A stretch of 14,959 nt of DNA from an uncultured Caulobacterales bacterium (GTDB taxonomy: Bacteria > Pseudomonadota > Alphaproteobacteria > Caulobacterales > Maricaulaceae), in NCBI GenBank assembly GCA_938007945.1, contig CALLME010000047.1:1-14959 (forward strand). Direction: 5' to 3'. A program made the position numbers and the translations under genes. Shown here in pieces: positions 6,490-13,428 of this stretch. Positions within the stretch are counted from its first letter, which is position 1. Each line of letters opens with the position of its first letter. Below the pieces are notes generated by a model, which was not told the origin of the DNA, did no database searches, and worked only from the letters and a program-made list of their open reading frames with translations.

Positions 6490-9400
6490 ATGGCGAAAAC
6501 GCCGTCAACGCCAAATGTCAAAAAGACGAAAACCGCTACAAAAGCGTCTATGCGTCAGAAGACGCCCAAGACGTCTGCGTCCAAGCCAGCAACCTTAGCG
6601 AAAGTTGCACCTAAAAAGGCAAGGTTGAAAAAGGTAGCCGCGAAAAAGCCTGTGTCTGCAAAGGCCAAAGCTGTAAAAACGGTGGCTCGAAAACCAGCGA
6701 CAAACAAGACCCCCGTCAAGAATTCCACTGCCAAGAAAACGAGGACGCCCCAGATAGCAAAAAAAACGGTAGCCAAAAAAACGGTAGCCAAAACGGCGGC
6801 GCGTCAGACAACTGCGCCGAAAACGCTACAAGCCCAAGTCGACCATGTCGCAGCACGCCTTAGTGCTGCGGATAGTCGCACGAAAAAAAATATCGCCGCA
6901 CTTGAGACTGAGTTTGGCGCGTTAGTCAAACAAATGGGCCGCACCAAAGCTGGGCAAACACGGATTACGCGCCGCGTAACAGACCTCTCAAAAACGCTCA
7001 CGGCGGACTTAGATAATCTCCAAAACGACATTCGTCGCGAACTCGCTAGCGTCTTGCAAAACCCCTCAATTACAGAACTACAAACCGCCCTTGAACGTGC
7101 TGACCACCGCCTATCAGAATCGGAATCCGCGCAAGATATAGCGATGGCGCGCATAAATCGCCACATTGCCGATATTGCGACAATTGTTGAGAACCGCTTA
7201 AGCGATGAGACCCGCGCGCGCGAAAGTGCTATGGCCGAGATGAAGGCGTTAATGGGAGAGAACAAGTCCCAACTCCTCTCCACACAAGCCGCTTTCAAAG
7301 CTGAAGTCGAAAAAAGCCAGACTCAACAAGCGCAGGCCACACAACTCCGTTTTTCCAATCTACAAAGCGAAAGCGCAGACGCCATCCGCAGCCTCGGTAG
7401 TAAGATAGTAGATGTCGCCGAAGAAATGGGTCGCCGCCGCGACGCGCTTGGTGAAAAGTTGCGCCAAGAGCTGAATGAAAACACCCTCACAGCGACCACG
7501 GAATTTGAACAATTCCGCCGTGTAATGGAGCGTCGCCTCGAAGCGCTTGAGACAGATGTGCAAGCGTTTGAAAGCCAAATTGAACGGTCTGTTGCCCCGC
7601 TCGTCTCTCGCGTGGAAGGTCTTGAATACGGCCTCACCCAAGCCCCCGTGCAACACGATTACGCCCCGTCTTTGCAAGCTGTGCCGCCCATGACTGTCGA
7701 GGATACAGACATTTCGCCCCTAGCAGCAACTGTGAATACTGCGGGAGTCTCTGCGCCTCAAGCGGCTATCCAAGATTACCAGGACGATGCCTTTAGCCCT
7801 GCACCCGCGCCGCTACAGCCCGTCGCCACGCTTGCCAACCCGCACCCTGTCGACGCCGTGCAAGATAGCGCCCCGCTTGAACTTACCGAAACGGCGCCCG
7901 CTCAGGCTGTGCCCTATGACCCTGCGGCTTATCAACAAGACATGCCCCAACAACAAGCTATGCCATATAGGGAAGCACAGCCCGCACAAACTGCCTATGC
8001 AGACGCAAACCCCTATGCACCGCAGCCCCTTCAGTCAAATGCCCAATATCCCGATGCACACTATCAAAACGCGCAACACAACGCGCCTCAATATGAGGGG
8101 CAAAACTACGCACAGACAGAACCGCCTTTCCCCCATGCAGTAGAACCGCAGCCTGGAATGCCATCAGGTCTTGATACCGACTTGCCTTATGCAGATCCCG
8201 CTTATGCCGAAGCGGCGGCGCAGGATGAAAGCATGGGCGCGGCGCGTCCTGGTGCTTTTAGTTCTATTAAAAAGATTGGCAGCGGTAAGTTAAGCGGCAA
8301 GCTTGGCGCAAAACTTGGGAGCACGCCATCAGAGGGCGGCTCTCCTTTGTCGGCGCTTATGACGCCGCGCAATCTTAAACTAGGCGGTCTTGTCGCGGCC
8401 TTAGGTCTGGCGAGCTTTATTGGTGTTCAGACGCTAACAAATAAAGACATGGCTGCTGGTCAAAACGAATTTTCTGTCGCGAGTAATGCGCAGCTTGACG
8501 GCCCCAGTGATCCCCGTTTAGGCGACACGCGTTTAAGTGATCCGCGTTTTCAGGGCCCAGAGGGTGAACTTCTGCCGCCACGCGAGGGCGAAATGCCTAT
8601 TGCGTTAACAGCTGAGGGTCGCCCTATCTTGCCCCCTTCTGTCGATCAAGAGACCATAGGCGAGTATTCAGACAACCGTAGAATGGCCCTCGCCGAAGGC
8701 GGTGAAAGCGCATTGATGCAAGCCGTGAACGCAGGCAATCCAGTCGCGCAATTACAGCTGGGTCTTTCTAAGATTGAGAACGGCGCACTTGAGGACGGTG
8801 TAGCGCTTATACGCGCCGCCGCCAACCAAGAGCAACCTGCTGCGCTTTACCGTCTCGCCAAACTATACGAAACAGGTCAAGGCGTGGGCCAAGACGCTAA
8901 AACGGCGCGTCAGTTGACCGAGCGCGCAGCACGCGGCGGCAACCGTATCGCCATGCATGACCTTGCGCTTTATCACGCTGAAGGGCGCGGCGGCGTCGAA
9001 GTGGACATGCCCACGGCAGCGAAATGGTTTGAAAAAGCGGCTGAGCGCGGGGTTGTGGACAGCCAATTTAACTTAGGCGTCCTATTTGAAAGCGGTCAAG
9101 GTCTCCCTCAAGATATGGAAAGCGCGCTCGTCTGGTACTCTGTAGCAGGCGCACAAGGCGACCAAATGGCCGCGGGCCGCGTGGGTGTGCTGCGTAAAAC
9201 ACTTGGCGAGGATCAAGTGACGCGTGCGGATACGCGTATCGCCGCCTTTACGCCCTCGCGCATAGATGAAGAAGCCAACGGTATATTTAACAATGTCCCT
9301 TGGGCGAAGCCGTCGCAAGTCGCAAACAATTCCGCGGCAAAAGCCCAAGTCATGCAAACGCAAACCCTGCTGAATGAGCTTGGCTATGCGGTCGGTAAAG

Positions 9401-9528
9401 CCGACGGCGCGATTGGCCCTAAAACCAAAAACGCCATCATGAATTTTCAGAAAAATAACAATCTGTCTGAGACTGGAACGGTCAATTCAGAGCTTATTGA
9501 ACGTTTGCAAATGGCCACTGGCGCTTAA
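6490..9528 (+). CDS. PodJ-like inner-membrane protein with histone-like tail, coiled coil, Sel1 repeats and PG-binding domain
   Basis: 1012 residues in clear blocks. Residues 1-111 are a disordered Lys/Ala/Thr/Pro tail (28 Lys and no Asp/Glu in the first 110) like histone H1 or AlgP tails. Residues 113-380 are charged helical heptads, a predicted coiled coil. Residues 385-585 are a Pro/Gln/Tyr/Ala-rich linker, and 593-629 a basic juxtamembrane stretch. One membrane span lies at about 631-650 (LGGLVAALGLASFIGVQTL). About 745-895 holds four Sel1-type repeats (motifs such as LAKLYETGQGVGQD and LGVLFESGQGLPQD). Residues 953-1008 are a peptidoglycan-binding (PG_binding_1) domain with LLNELGYAVGKADGAIGPKT. 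By the positive-inside rule the N terminus is cytoplasmic and the Sel1/PG part periplasmic. This order matches Caulobacter PodJ, a polar scaffold, except for the Lys-rich tail. AGGGGTGG precedes the ATG. The name is architectural; orthology is not shown. Confidence 0.85.
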   Translation: MAKTPSTPNVKKTKTATKASMRQKTPKTSASKPATLAKVAPKKARLKKVAAKKPVSAKAKAVKTVARKPATNKTPVKNSTAKKTRTPQIAKKTVAKKTVAKTAARQTTAPKTLQAQVDHVAARLSAADSRTKKNIAALETEFGALVKQMGRTKAGQTRITRRVTDLSKTLTADLDNLQNDIRRELASVLQNPSITELQTALERADHRLSESESAQDIAMARINRHIADIATIVENRLSDETRARESAMAEMKALMGENKSQLLSTQAAFKAEVEKSQTQQAQATQLRFSNLQSESADAIRSLGSKIVDVAEEMGRRRDALGEKLRQELNENTLTATTEFEQFRRVMERRLEALETDVQAFESQIERSVAPLVSRVEGLEYGLTQAPVQHDYAPSLQAVPPMTVEDTDISPLAATVNTAGVSAPQAAIQDYQDDAFSPAPAPLQPVATLANPHPVDAVQDSAPLELTETAPAQAVPYDPAAYQQDMPQQQAMPYREAQPAQTAYADANPYAPQPLQSNAQYPDAHYQNAQHNAPQYEGQNYAQTEPPFPHAVEPQPGMPSGLDTDLPYADPAYAEAAAQDESMGAARPGAFSSIKKIGSGKLSGKLGAKLGSTPSEGGSPLSALMTPRNLKLGGLVAALGLASFIGVQTLTNKDMAAGQNEFSVASNAQLDGPSDPRLGDTRLSDPRFQGPEGELLPPREGEMPIALTAEGRPILPPSVDQETIGEYSDNRRMALAEGGESALMQAVNAGNPVAQLQLGLSKIENGALEDGVALIRAAANQEQPAALYRLAKLYETGQGVGQDAKTARQLTERAARGGNRIAMHDLALYHAEGRGGVEVDMPTAAKWFEKAAERGVVDSQFNLGVLFESGQGLPQDMESALVWYSVAGAQGDQMAAGRVGVLRKTLGEDQVTRADTRIAAFTPSRIDEEANGIFNNVPWAKPSQVANNSAAKAQVMQTQTLLNELGYAVGKADGAIGPKTKNAIMNFQKNNNLSETGTVNSELIERLQMATGA
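6760..6789 (+). repeat. 15-base tandem repeat with A7 tracts in the Lys-rich tail
   Basis: AAAAAAACGGTAGCC occurs twice in tandem (6760-6774, 6775-6789), followed by a partial third copy. It encodes KKTVAKKTVAKT. The unit is a multiple of three, so copy-number change would keep the frame, while slippage in the A7/A8 runs would not. Confidence 0.75.
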
Positions 9529-9549
9529 GCCCGCCAAAAAAACACGGCC

Positions 9550-9565
9550 TTAACGCTTCATTACC
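9550..9565 (+). promoter_or_regulatory. Degenerate CtrA-like box upstream of fzlA
   Basis: TTAACGCTTCATTACC has a perfect first half and seven-base spacing, but the second half is TTAC instead of TTAA. It lies 23 bases before the fzlA start. It resembles the box at 6358 and could be functional or chance. Confidence 0.3.
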
Positions 9566-9588
9566 TATAGCTTTGCTACAAGTCGTCG

Positions 9589-10266
9589 ATGCGCGTGCTT
9601 TATCATTTTCCCCTCGACCCCGCTTCGCGTCAGGCGCGGATTGCGCTGTCAGAGGCCAAGCTCAAATTTAAACTTGAGGCCGTCAACCCATGGGCGCCAG
9701 AAGAGGACTTCATCAAGCTCTGTGCCGAAGGGACTCCTCCTGCGCTCTCTGATGTGACCTCGCGCGGGACAATCCTGATTGTTGGAGCGCGCGCAATTTG
9801 TGAATATATGAGCGATACGGCTCCGAAAGCGCGCCTTATGCCAGATGATCCGATTGAGCGCGCCGAAGCACGACGCCTGTGTGACTGGCTTGATATGCGT
9901 TTCAGTGACGACGTACACAGCTATATCTTACATGAACGCGTTGAGAAGGTGATCTTTCCGACTGAGCCTGCTCATCCGCCGACCCTGCGCGCGGGCCGTG
10001 AAGCCATGCACCGCCATTTCGAATATCTCACATGGCTGCTTGAACGGCGCGACTATTTGGCGGGACGGCATTTTAGCCTCGCTGATGTCGCAGGCGTAGC
10101 GCATCTCTCCTGTCTTGATTTTATCGGCGAAATCCGTTGGCGCGATTGGCCAGAACTGCGGGATTGGTATCAAAAACTGAAATCGCGCCCCAGCGTGCAA
10201 CCCCTCCTCGCTGACCGCCTCGCAGGGTTTCTGCCCCCGCGGCACTATCGTGATTTGGACTTTTAA
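9589..10266 (+). CDS. fzlA: GST-fold cell-division protein, FzlA-like
   Basis: 225 residues: an N-terminal thioredoxin-like domain (MRVLYHFPLDPASRQARIAL to about 78) and an all-helical GST C-terminal domain. In Caulobacter, FzlA binds and curves FtsZ filaments and is needed for septal constriction through the FtsWI pathway. The FzlA call rests on the opening LYHFPLDPASRQAR, a Trp in the VNPWAPEED loop (W35), the SLADVAGVAHLSCLDFIGEI block, and the ending PPRHYRDLDF, since the extreme C terminus is important for FzlA-FtsZ binding. The usual glutathione-contacting Glu-Ser pair before RAICEY is replaced by Gly-Ala (VGARAICEY), which argues against an ordinary transferase. It starts 60 bases after the PodJ-like gene without a strong Shine-Dalgarno sequence. 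A generic GST remains the alternative. Confidence 0.75.
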   Translation: MRVLYHFPLDPASRQARIALSEAKLKFKLEAVNPWAPEEDFIKLCAEGTPPALSDVTSRGTILIVGARAICEYMSDTAPKARLMPDDPIERAEARRLCDWLDMRFSDDVHSYILHERVEKVIFPTEPAHPPTLRAGREAMHRHFEYLTWLLERRDYLAGRHFSLADVAGVAHLSCLDFIGEIRWRDWPELRDWYQKLKSRPSVQPLLADRLAGFLPPRHYRDLDF

Positions 10267-10281
10267 TGTGTTATGGTCGGC

Positions 10282-10662
10282 CTAAGCCGCGCCGCCAATA
10301 CGCGAGATAAGAAATATTCCCAGCGCAATCACGACCATCTCAATACCAATTTCGAGATAGGTTTGCTGCGGGCCAGCCCCATCCAAGACAATCCCAAGTA
10401 TGCGACCTGTCAGAAACCCCATCGTAAGCAATATAATCGCCAGCGTCAGCGGTACGAGATCTGTCATCCGCAGCGCGCCCGCCACGATAATGAGCCCTAT
10501 AGATGTCATAGCGAGAGAAACCGCGCGAATTTGGTGCAGGCCAAGTTGACTAGCCGTCCACCCCATGAGCTTAAGCATAGATTGTGGCATAAAGGCCCCA
10601 AACAGACCGTAAAGCACATAAAAACCGCCATTTAGCAGCGCAAAAATCTTTAGGGCTGTCAT
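10282..10662 (-). CDS. Small four-span membrane protein, DUF4345-like
   Basis: 126 residues with four hydrophobic segments at about 4-25, 45-63, 70-92 and 101-122. The pattern fits the DUF4345 type: HQIRAVSLAMTSIGL in the second segment and TGRILGIVLDGAGPQQTYLE between the third and fourth. No enzymatic role is known. It is a single gene converging on fzlA (15 bases between stops) and divergent from rpmI. A good Shine-Dalgarno (GGGAGAGG) precedes the ATG. The family call is from memory of the motif pattern. Confidence 0.75.
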   Translation of the reverse strand: MTALKIFALLNGGFYVLYGLFGAFMPQSMLKLMGWTASQLGLHQIRAVSLAMTSIGLIIVAGALRMTDLVPLTLAIILLTMGFLTGRILGIVLDGAGPQQTYLEIGIEMVVIALGIFLISRIGGAA

Positions 10663-10721
10663 GTGCCTCTCCCTTGTCCCATTATCATCTAAAGGCAGAC
10701 CTTAGACCTGTGAAAACAGAC

Positions 10722-10749
10722 TTGCAATCACCGACTAGGGCGCTATAAG
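10722..10749 (+). promoter_or_regulatory. Probable promoter of rpmI-rplT
   Basis: TTGCAA (10722-10727) and TATAAG (10744-10749) are separated by 16 bp. Transcription would begin near 10756, giving a leader of about 100 bases before rpmI. Confidence 0.45.
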
Positions 10750-10755
10750 CCGCTC

Positions 10756-10857
10756 TTCCCTGATGGGAAACGCAGCAATGTGGGCGAAAGGCATGCCTGC
10801 TTGCTCAAAGGCTGGCCGCGGAGCACTTCACTCTAAGGCCTATTATAGGAGACCGAA
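10756..10857 (+). promoter_or_regulatory. Structured 5' leader of rpmI-rplT
   Basis: The stretch holds several short stems: TTCCC/GGGAA (10756-10769), the palindrome AGGCATGCCT at 10790-10799, TGCTC/GAGCA (10802-10825), and CCTA/TAGG (10839-10849), which partly covers the Shine-Dalgarno TAGGAG (10846-10851) of rpmI. Ribosomal protein L20 represses its own operon through leader structure in E. coli and Bacillus. A similar role here is inferred, and I cannot match a known leader family. Confidence 0.35.
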
Positions 10858-11058
10858 ATGCCAAAAATGAAGACCAAGTCAGGCGCGAAAAAGCGCTTCA
10901 AAATTACCGCTAAAGGCAAGGTGAAAGCCGGCCAAGCGGGTAAACGCCACGGTATGATTAAGCGTACAAACGACCAAATTCGTAAACTACGCGGCACAAC
11001 AGTGCTGAAAGATTGCGACGCAAAGCGCATCAAAAAATCATTCATGCCTAATGGCTAA
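10858..11058 (+). CDS. rpmI: 50S ribosomal protein L35
   Basis: 66 residues, the usual length. [20 protein letters not shown], the basic [10 protein letters not shown] core and a C-terminal MPNG are diagnostic of bL35. It binds 23S rRNA in the large subunit. TAGGAG lies 6 bases before the ATG. It is followed by rplT after 59 bases. infC, often first in this operon in other bacteria, is elsewhere in the window and on the other strand. Confidence 0.98.
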   Translation: MPKMKTKSGAKKRFKITAKGKVKAGQAGKRHGMIKRTNDQIRKLRGTTVLKDCDAKRIKKSFMPNG

Positions 11059-11059
11059 T

Positions 11060-11085
11060 ATCGGCGGCTAATCTGAGCCACCGAT
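11060..11085 (+). promoter_or_regulatory. Stem-loop between rpmI and rplT
   Basis: ATCGG-C-GGCT (11060-11069) pairs with AGCC-A-CCGAT (11076-11085): nine pairs with one C/A mismatch and a six-base loop. No T run follows, so termination is unlikely. It begins one base after the rpmI stop codon and ends 32 bases before rplT. mRNA processing, stability control or L20 feedback are possible roles (inference). Confidence 0.5.
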
Positions 11086-11117
11086 CACATCTTACACAAC
11101 GAATTTTGGAGTAGACT

Positions 11118-11495
11118 ATGTCACGCGTAAAACGCGGCGTTACCAAACACGCCCGCCACAAGAAAATCACAGACGCCGCCTCGGGTTACCGCGGTCGCCG
11201 TAAAAACACATTCCGTATTGCTAACCAAGCTGTCGAAAAAGCGGGGCAGTACGCTTATATCGGCCGCAAGCTGAAAAAGCGTCAGTTCCGCGCGCTATGG
11301 ATTCAGCGTATCAATGCGGCTGCGCGCCTGCACGGCATGACATATGGCCGTTTCATGGACGGCCTTAACAAAGCGGGTATTACAATCGACCGTAAAATCC
11401 TTGCTGACATGGCTGGCAATGAGCCAGAGGTTTTTGCCTCATTGGTTGAGACGGCTAAAAAGCACGCGAGCGCGCCGCATACGGTTAAAGCGTAA
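11118..11495 (+). CDS. rplT: 50S ribosomal protein L20
   Basis: 125 residues, a few longer than average because of a short C-terminal tail ([12 protein letters not shown]). [32 protein letters not shown] and [20 protein letters not shown] are hallmark bL20 segments; the long basic N-terminal helix binds 23S rRNA during early 50S assembly. GGAG is six bases before the ATG. It is cotranscribed with rpmI and ends at a clear terminator. Confidence 0.98.
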   Translation: MSRVKRGVTKHARHKKITDAASGYRGRRKNTFRIANQAVEKAGQYAYIGRKLKKRQFRALWIQRINAAARLHGMTYGRFMDGLNKAGITIDRKILADMAGNEPEVFASLVETAKKHASAPHTVKA

Positions 11496-11520
11496 GCTTA
11501 AAACATAATATGATTGAAAG

Positions 11521-11547
11521 AGCGTCCTTCACGGGGCGCTTTTTTTT
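11521..11547 (+). terminator. Rho-independent terminator of rpmI-rplT
   Basis: AGCGTCC (11521-11527) pairs with GGGCGCT (11534-11540), including one G-U pair, across a short loop. A run of seven T follows at once (11541-11547). Confidence 0.9.
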
Positions 11548-11567
11548 ATAGGTCTATTCTAACCCCT

Positions 11568-11573
11568 TATAAT
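11568..11573 (+). promoter_or_regulatory. Possible -10 element of the MGMT-like gene
   Basis: A perfect TATAAT lies 74 bases upstream of the coding start, in AT-rich sequence just after the rplT terminator. The -35 position (TTTATA, 11545-11550) is weak, so the promoter is tentative. Confidence 0.35.
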
Positions 11574-11647
11574 TGACTTGAAATTTTTGGGATGTTTTTT
11601 TTAACCTCTGACTGGTCTATCTTTTAAGCAAAGAGGAGTATGATGTC

Positions 11648-12070
11648 ATGAGCAGCAAAAAATTAAAACCGTCTTCACGTGAAAAAATGTGCCGCAAGAA
11701 ATCTGAGAAAAAAGTGCGGCTTGAGCATGATTTTGCTGGCATTAAAGCGGGGCAAATGATGTTTGTCGCAACCCCGCAAATTGTCGACAATTACATTCGC
11801 AAAATTCCCTTTGGCGAAACGCGAACGATACAAGCGATGCGCAACCGCCTTGCAAGACAGCACCACTGCGACGCGGCTTGCCCTGTCTCGACCTCCATTT
11901 TTATTCGCATGAGCGCGGAGGCTGCGCTTGAAGACCTCGCAGACGGTTTACCCGAATCTGAGGTTGCGCCGTTTTGGCGATTGCTAAACGCAGAAGATAA
12001 AATCTCCAAACGCCTCAATATTGATCCTGAATGGATTAGTACCCGCCGCGCGTTAGAAGCGAAGGCTTAG
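11648..12070 (+). CDS. MGMT/ATL-fold winged-helix protein without acceptor cysteine
   Basis: 140 residues. A Lys/Arg-rich N terminus (about 1-27) precedes a segment IPFGETRTIQAMRNRLARQH (53-72), which looks like the DNA-binding domain of O6-alkylguanine-DNA alkyltransferases (compare IP-x-G-x-T-T/R-T). Next come CDAACPVSTSIFIRMSAEAA (74-93) and APFWRLLN (107-114). The last block lines up with the PCHRV active site of MGMT or the PWHRV of alkyltransferase-like (ATL) proteins, with no cysteine there. Such proteins are often annotated as MGMT family. DNA-damage recognition without repair chemistry is possible but unproven. AGAGGAG lies nine bases before the ATG. The gene converges on cfa with only four bases between stop codons. 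Confidence 0.7.
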   Translation: MSSKKLKPSSREKMCRKKSEKKVRLEHDFAGIKAGQMMFVATPQIVDNYIRKIPFGETRTIQAMRNRLARQHHCDAACPVSTSIFIRMSAEAALEDLADGLPESEVAPFWRLLNAEDKISKRLNIDPEWISTRRALEAKA

Positions 12071-12074
12071 TAAT

Positions 12075-13283
12075 TTATGATAATGCTCGCTCGGCCTCAT
12101 TCATATAATTCCGTGCCATAGGGAGCGCGTTTACGTCTTTGGACAGCTGAATTTGGAAATTCATATGTTTCCCGTGGCGGAAGGAAAACTCTGAGACGAT
12201 GAGATAAAATTCCCACATGCGCGCAAATTTTTCGTCAAACATCTCTATGACTTTATCGCGGTTGGCTTGAAAACGCTTATCCCATTCCAGCAAAGTTTCA
12301 GCATAATGCAGGCGCAGGATTTCACAGTCCGTGACCCATAGCCCTGATTTTTCAATCTCGGCAAATGTCTCCGACAGAGCGGGAGAATAACCGCCAGGGA
12401 AAATATATTTCCTTATCCACGCGCCAGTTGTGCCCGGCCCACCTTTGCGGCCAATAGAATGCACCAACGCGCAACCGTCATCTGTCAGTACGTCTCGTAT
12501 TTTGGAGAAGTACTCTAGGTAATGGGCAATGCCGACATGTTCAAACATGCCCACGCTCACCACCGCATCAAACGGCCCGTTTACATCACGGTAGTCTTGA
12601 AGGCGTATATCAACTTTATCTGTTAGGCCTGCCTCTTGAACGCGTTTCACCGCGAGCGCGTGCTGCTCATCAGAGAGAGTGACGCCCACAACATTTACAT
12701 CAAAGTTTTGCGCCAAATAAATTACCATGCCGCCCCAGCCGCAGCCAATATCCAGCACACGGTCGCCCGGTTTGAGATTGAGCTTTGCCGCAATATGAGC
12801 CTTCTTTGCCTCTTGCGCTTGCTCCAGCGTCATGTCTTTGCGGGGCCAATAGGCGCAGCTATATTGTAAATCCTCATCTAGGAATAAGTGGTAAAAGTCA
12901 TTGGAAAGATCATAGTGATGCTGCACATTTTTACGAGAGGCAGACGTCACATTACGCTGATGATAGCGGCGAATTTTCTTCAGCCAGCTTTTGAGGACTT
13001 TCTGTCCTGGGTGCTTTCTAAGGCCGTCGCGATTATAGGCAAAGACCTCGAGCAAATCTCGTATACCACCGCCTTCGCAGATCAGCGTCCCGTCCATATA
13101 GGCTTCGCCAGCGCGTAACTCGGGATTAAGAAATAGCGTGCGGTAAAGCGTTTTGTCCGTCAGACGTATCGTGGCTGATGGCTGTCCACCAGGACCGTGC
13201 ACATGGGCTTTGCCATCTGCATCAATAATCGTGAGTTGTCCGACTTTGACAAAGCCCGCCATCATCGAATTTAGAAGTTTCAT
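12075..13283 (-). CDS. cfa: Cyclopropane-fatty-acyl-phospholipid synthase
   Basis: 402 residues, a SAM-dependent enzyme that adds a methylene bridge across cis double bonds of membrane phospholipid acyl chains, usually in stationary phase or under acid stress. After an N-terminal lipid-binding domain (about 1-110) the catalytic domain shows QHHYDLSNDFYHLFLDEDLQ (121-140), YSCAYW (C143), the SAM loop VLDIGCGWGG (176-185), GMFEHVG (E248), VHSIG (H275), YIFPGG (293-298) and HYAETLLEW (Y327). The Cys, Glu, His and Tyr correspond to the bicarbonate-binding active-site residues known from the E. coli enzyme. The start has GAGGGA about 10 bases upstream. It lies downstream of infC on the same strand but beyond a terminator, so it probably has its own promoter. 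Confidence 0.95.
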   Translation of the reverse strand: MKLLNSMMAGFVKVGQLTIIDADGKAHVHGPGGQPSATIRLTDKTLYRTLFLNPELRAGEAYMDGTLICEGGGIRDLLEVFAYNRDGLRKHPGQKVLKSWLKKIRRYHQRNVTSASRKNVQHHYDLSNDFYHLFLDEDLQYSCAYWPRKDMTLEQAQEAKKAHIAAKLNLKPGDRVLDIGCGWGGMVIYLAQNFDVNVVGVTLSDEQHALAVKRVQEAGLTDKVDIRLQDYRDVNGPFDAVVSVGMFEHVGIAHYLEYFSKIRDVLTDDGCALVHSIGRKGGPGTTGAWIRKYIFPGGYSPALSETFAEIEKSGLWVTDCEILRLHYAETLLEWDKRFQANRDKVIEMFDEKFARMWEFYLIVSEFSFRHGKHMNFQIQLSKDVNALPMARNYMNEAERALS

Positions 13284-13375
13284 GCATCAAGTCCCTCTGT
13301 TTTCATGATTTAAAATCAGATAAGAAAAAAAGGCAATTCACAATTAAGTTTGAAAATTTGAAATTATATCAACAT
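13284..13375 (-). promoter_or_regulatory. AT-rich upstream region of cfa
   Basis: This stretch is clearly richer in A+T than its surroundings and separates the infC terminator from cfa. On the minus strand it contains TATAAT (13363-13368) and TTGATA (13367-13372), but no pair of elements with good spacing could be fixed. It presumably carries the cfa promoter. Confidence 0.35.
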
Positions 13376-13377
13376 AG

Positions 13378-13404
13378 AAAAAACCGTCTCTATGGACGGT
13401 TTTT
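13378..13404 (-). terminator. Rho-independent terminator of infC
   Basis: CCGTC (13384-13388) pairs with GACGG (13395-13399) and is extended by an A5/T5 arm, with the six-base loop TCTATG. Read on the minus strand it ends in six T. It lies 24 bases beyond the infC stop and could also work in the other direction. Confidence 0.88.
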
Positions 13405-13428
13405 ACGACACAGTCAGCGTAGCTTATC

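Noticed and set aside
6555..7677. Several antisense open frames inside the PodJ-like gene
   Set aside because: They are mirror frames of a Lys/Ala-rich and coiled-coil coding region with biased codons. None shows a ribosome-binding site or family motif.
11642..11650. ATG-TCA-TGA mini-frame overlapping the MGMT-like start
   Set aside because: The Shine-Dalgarno sequence is only three bases from this ATG, so initiation there is unlikely; I treat it as chance.
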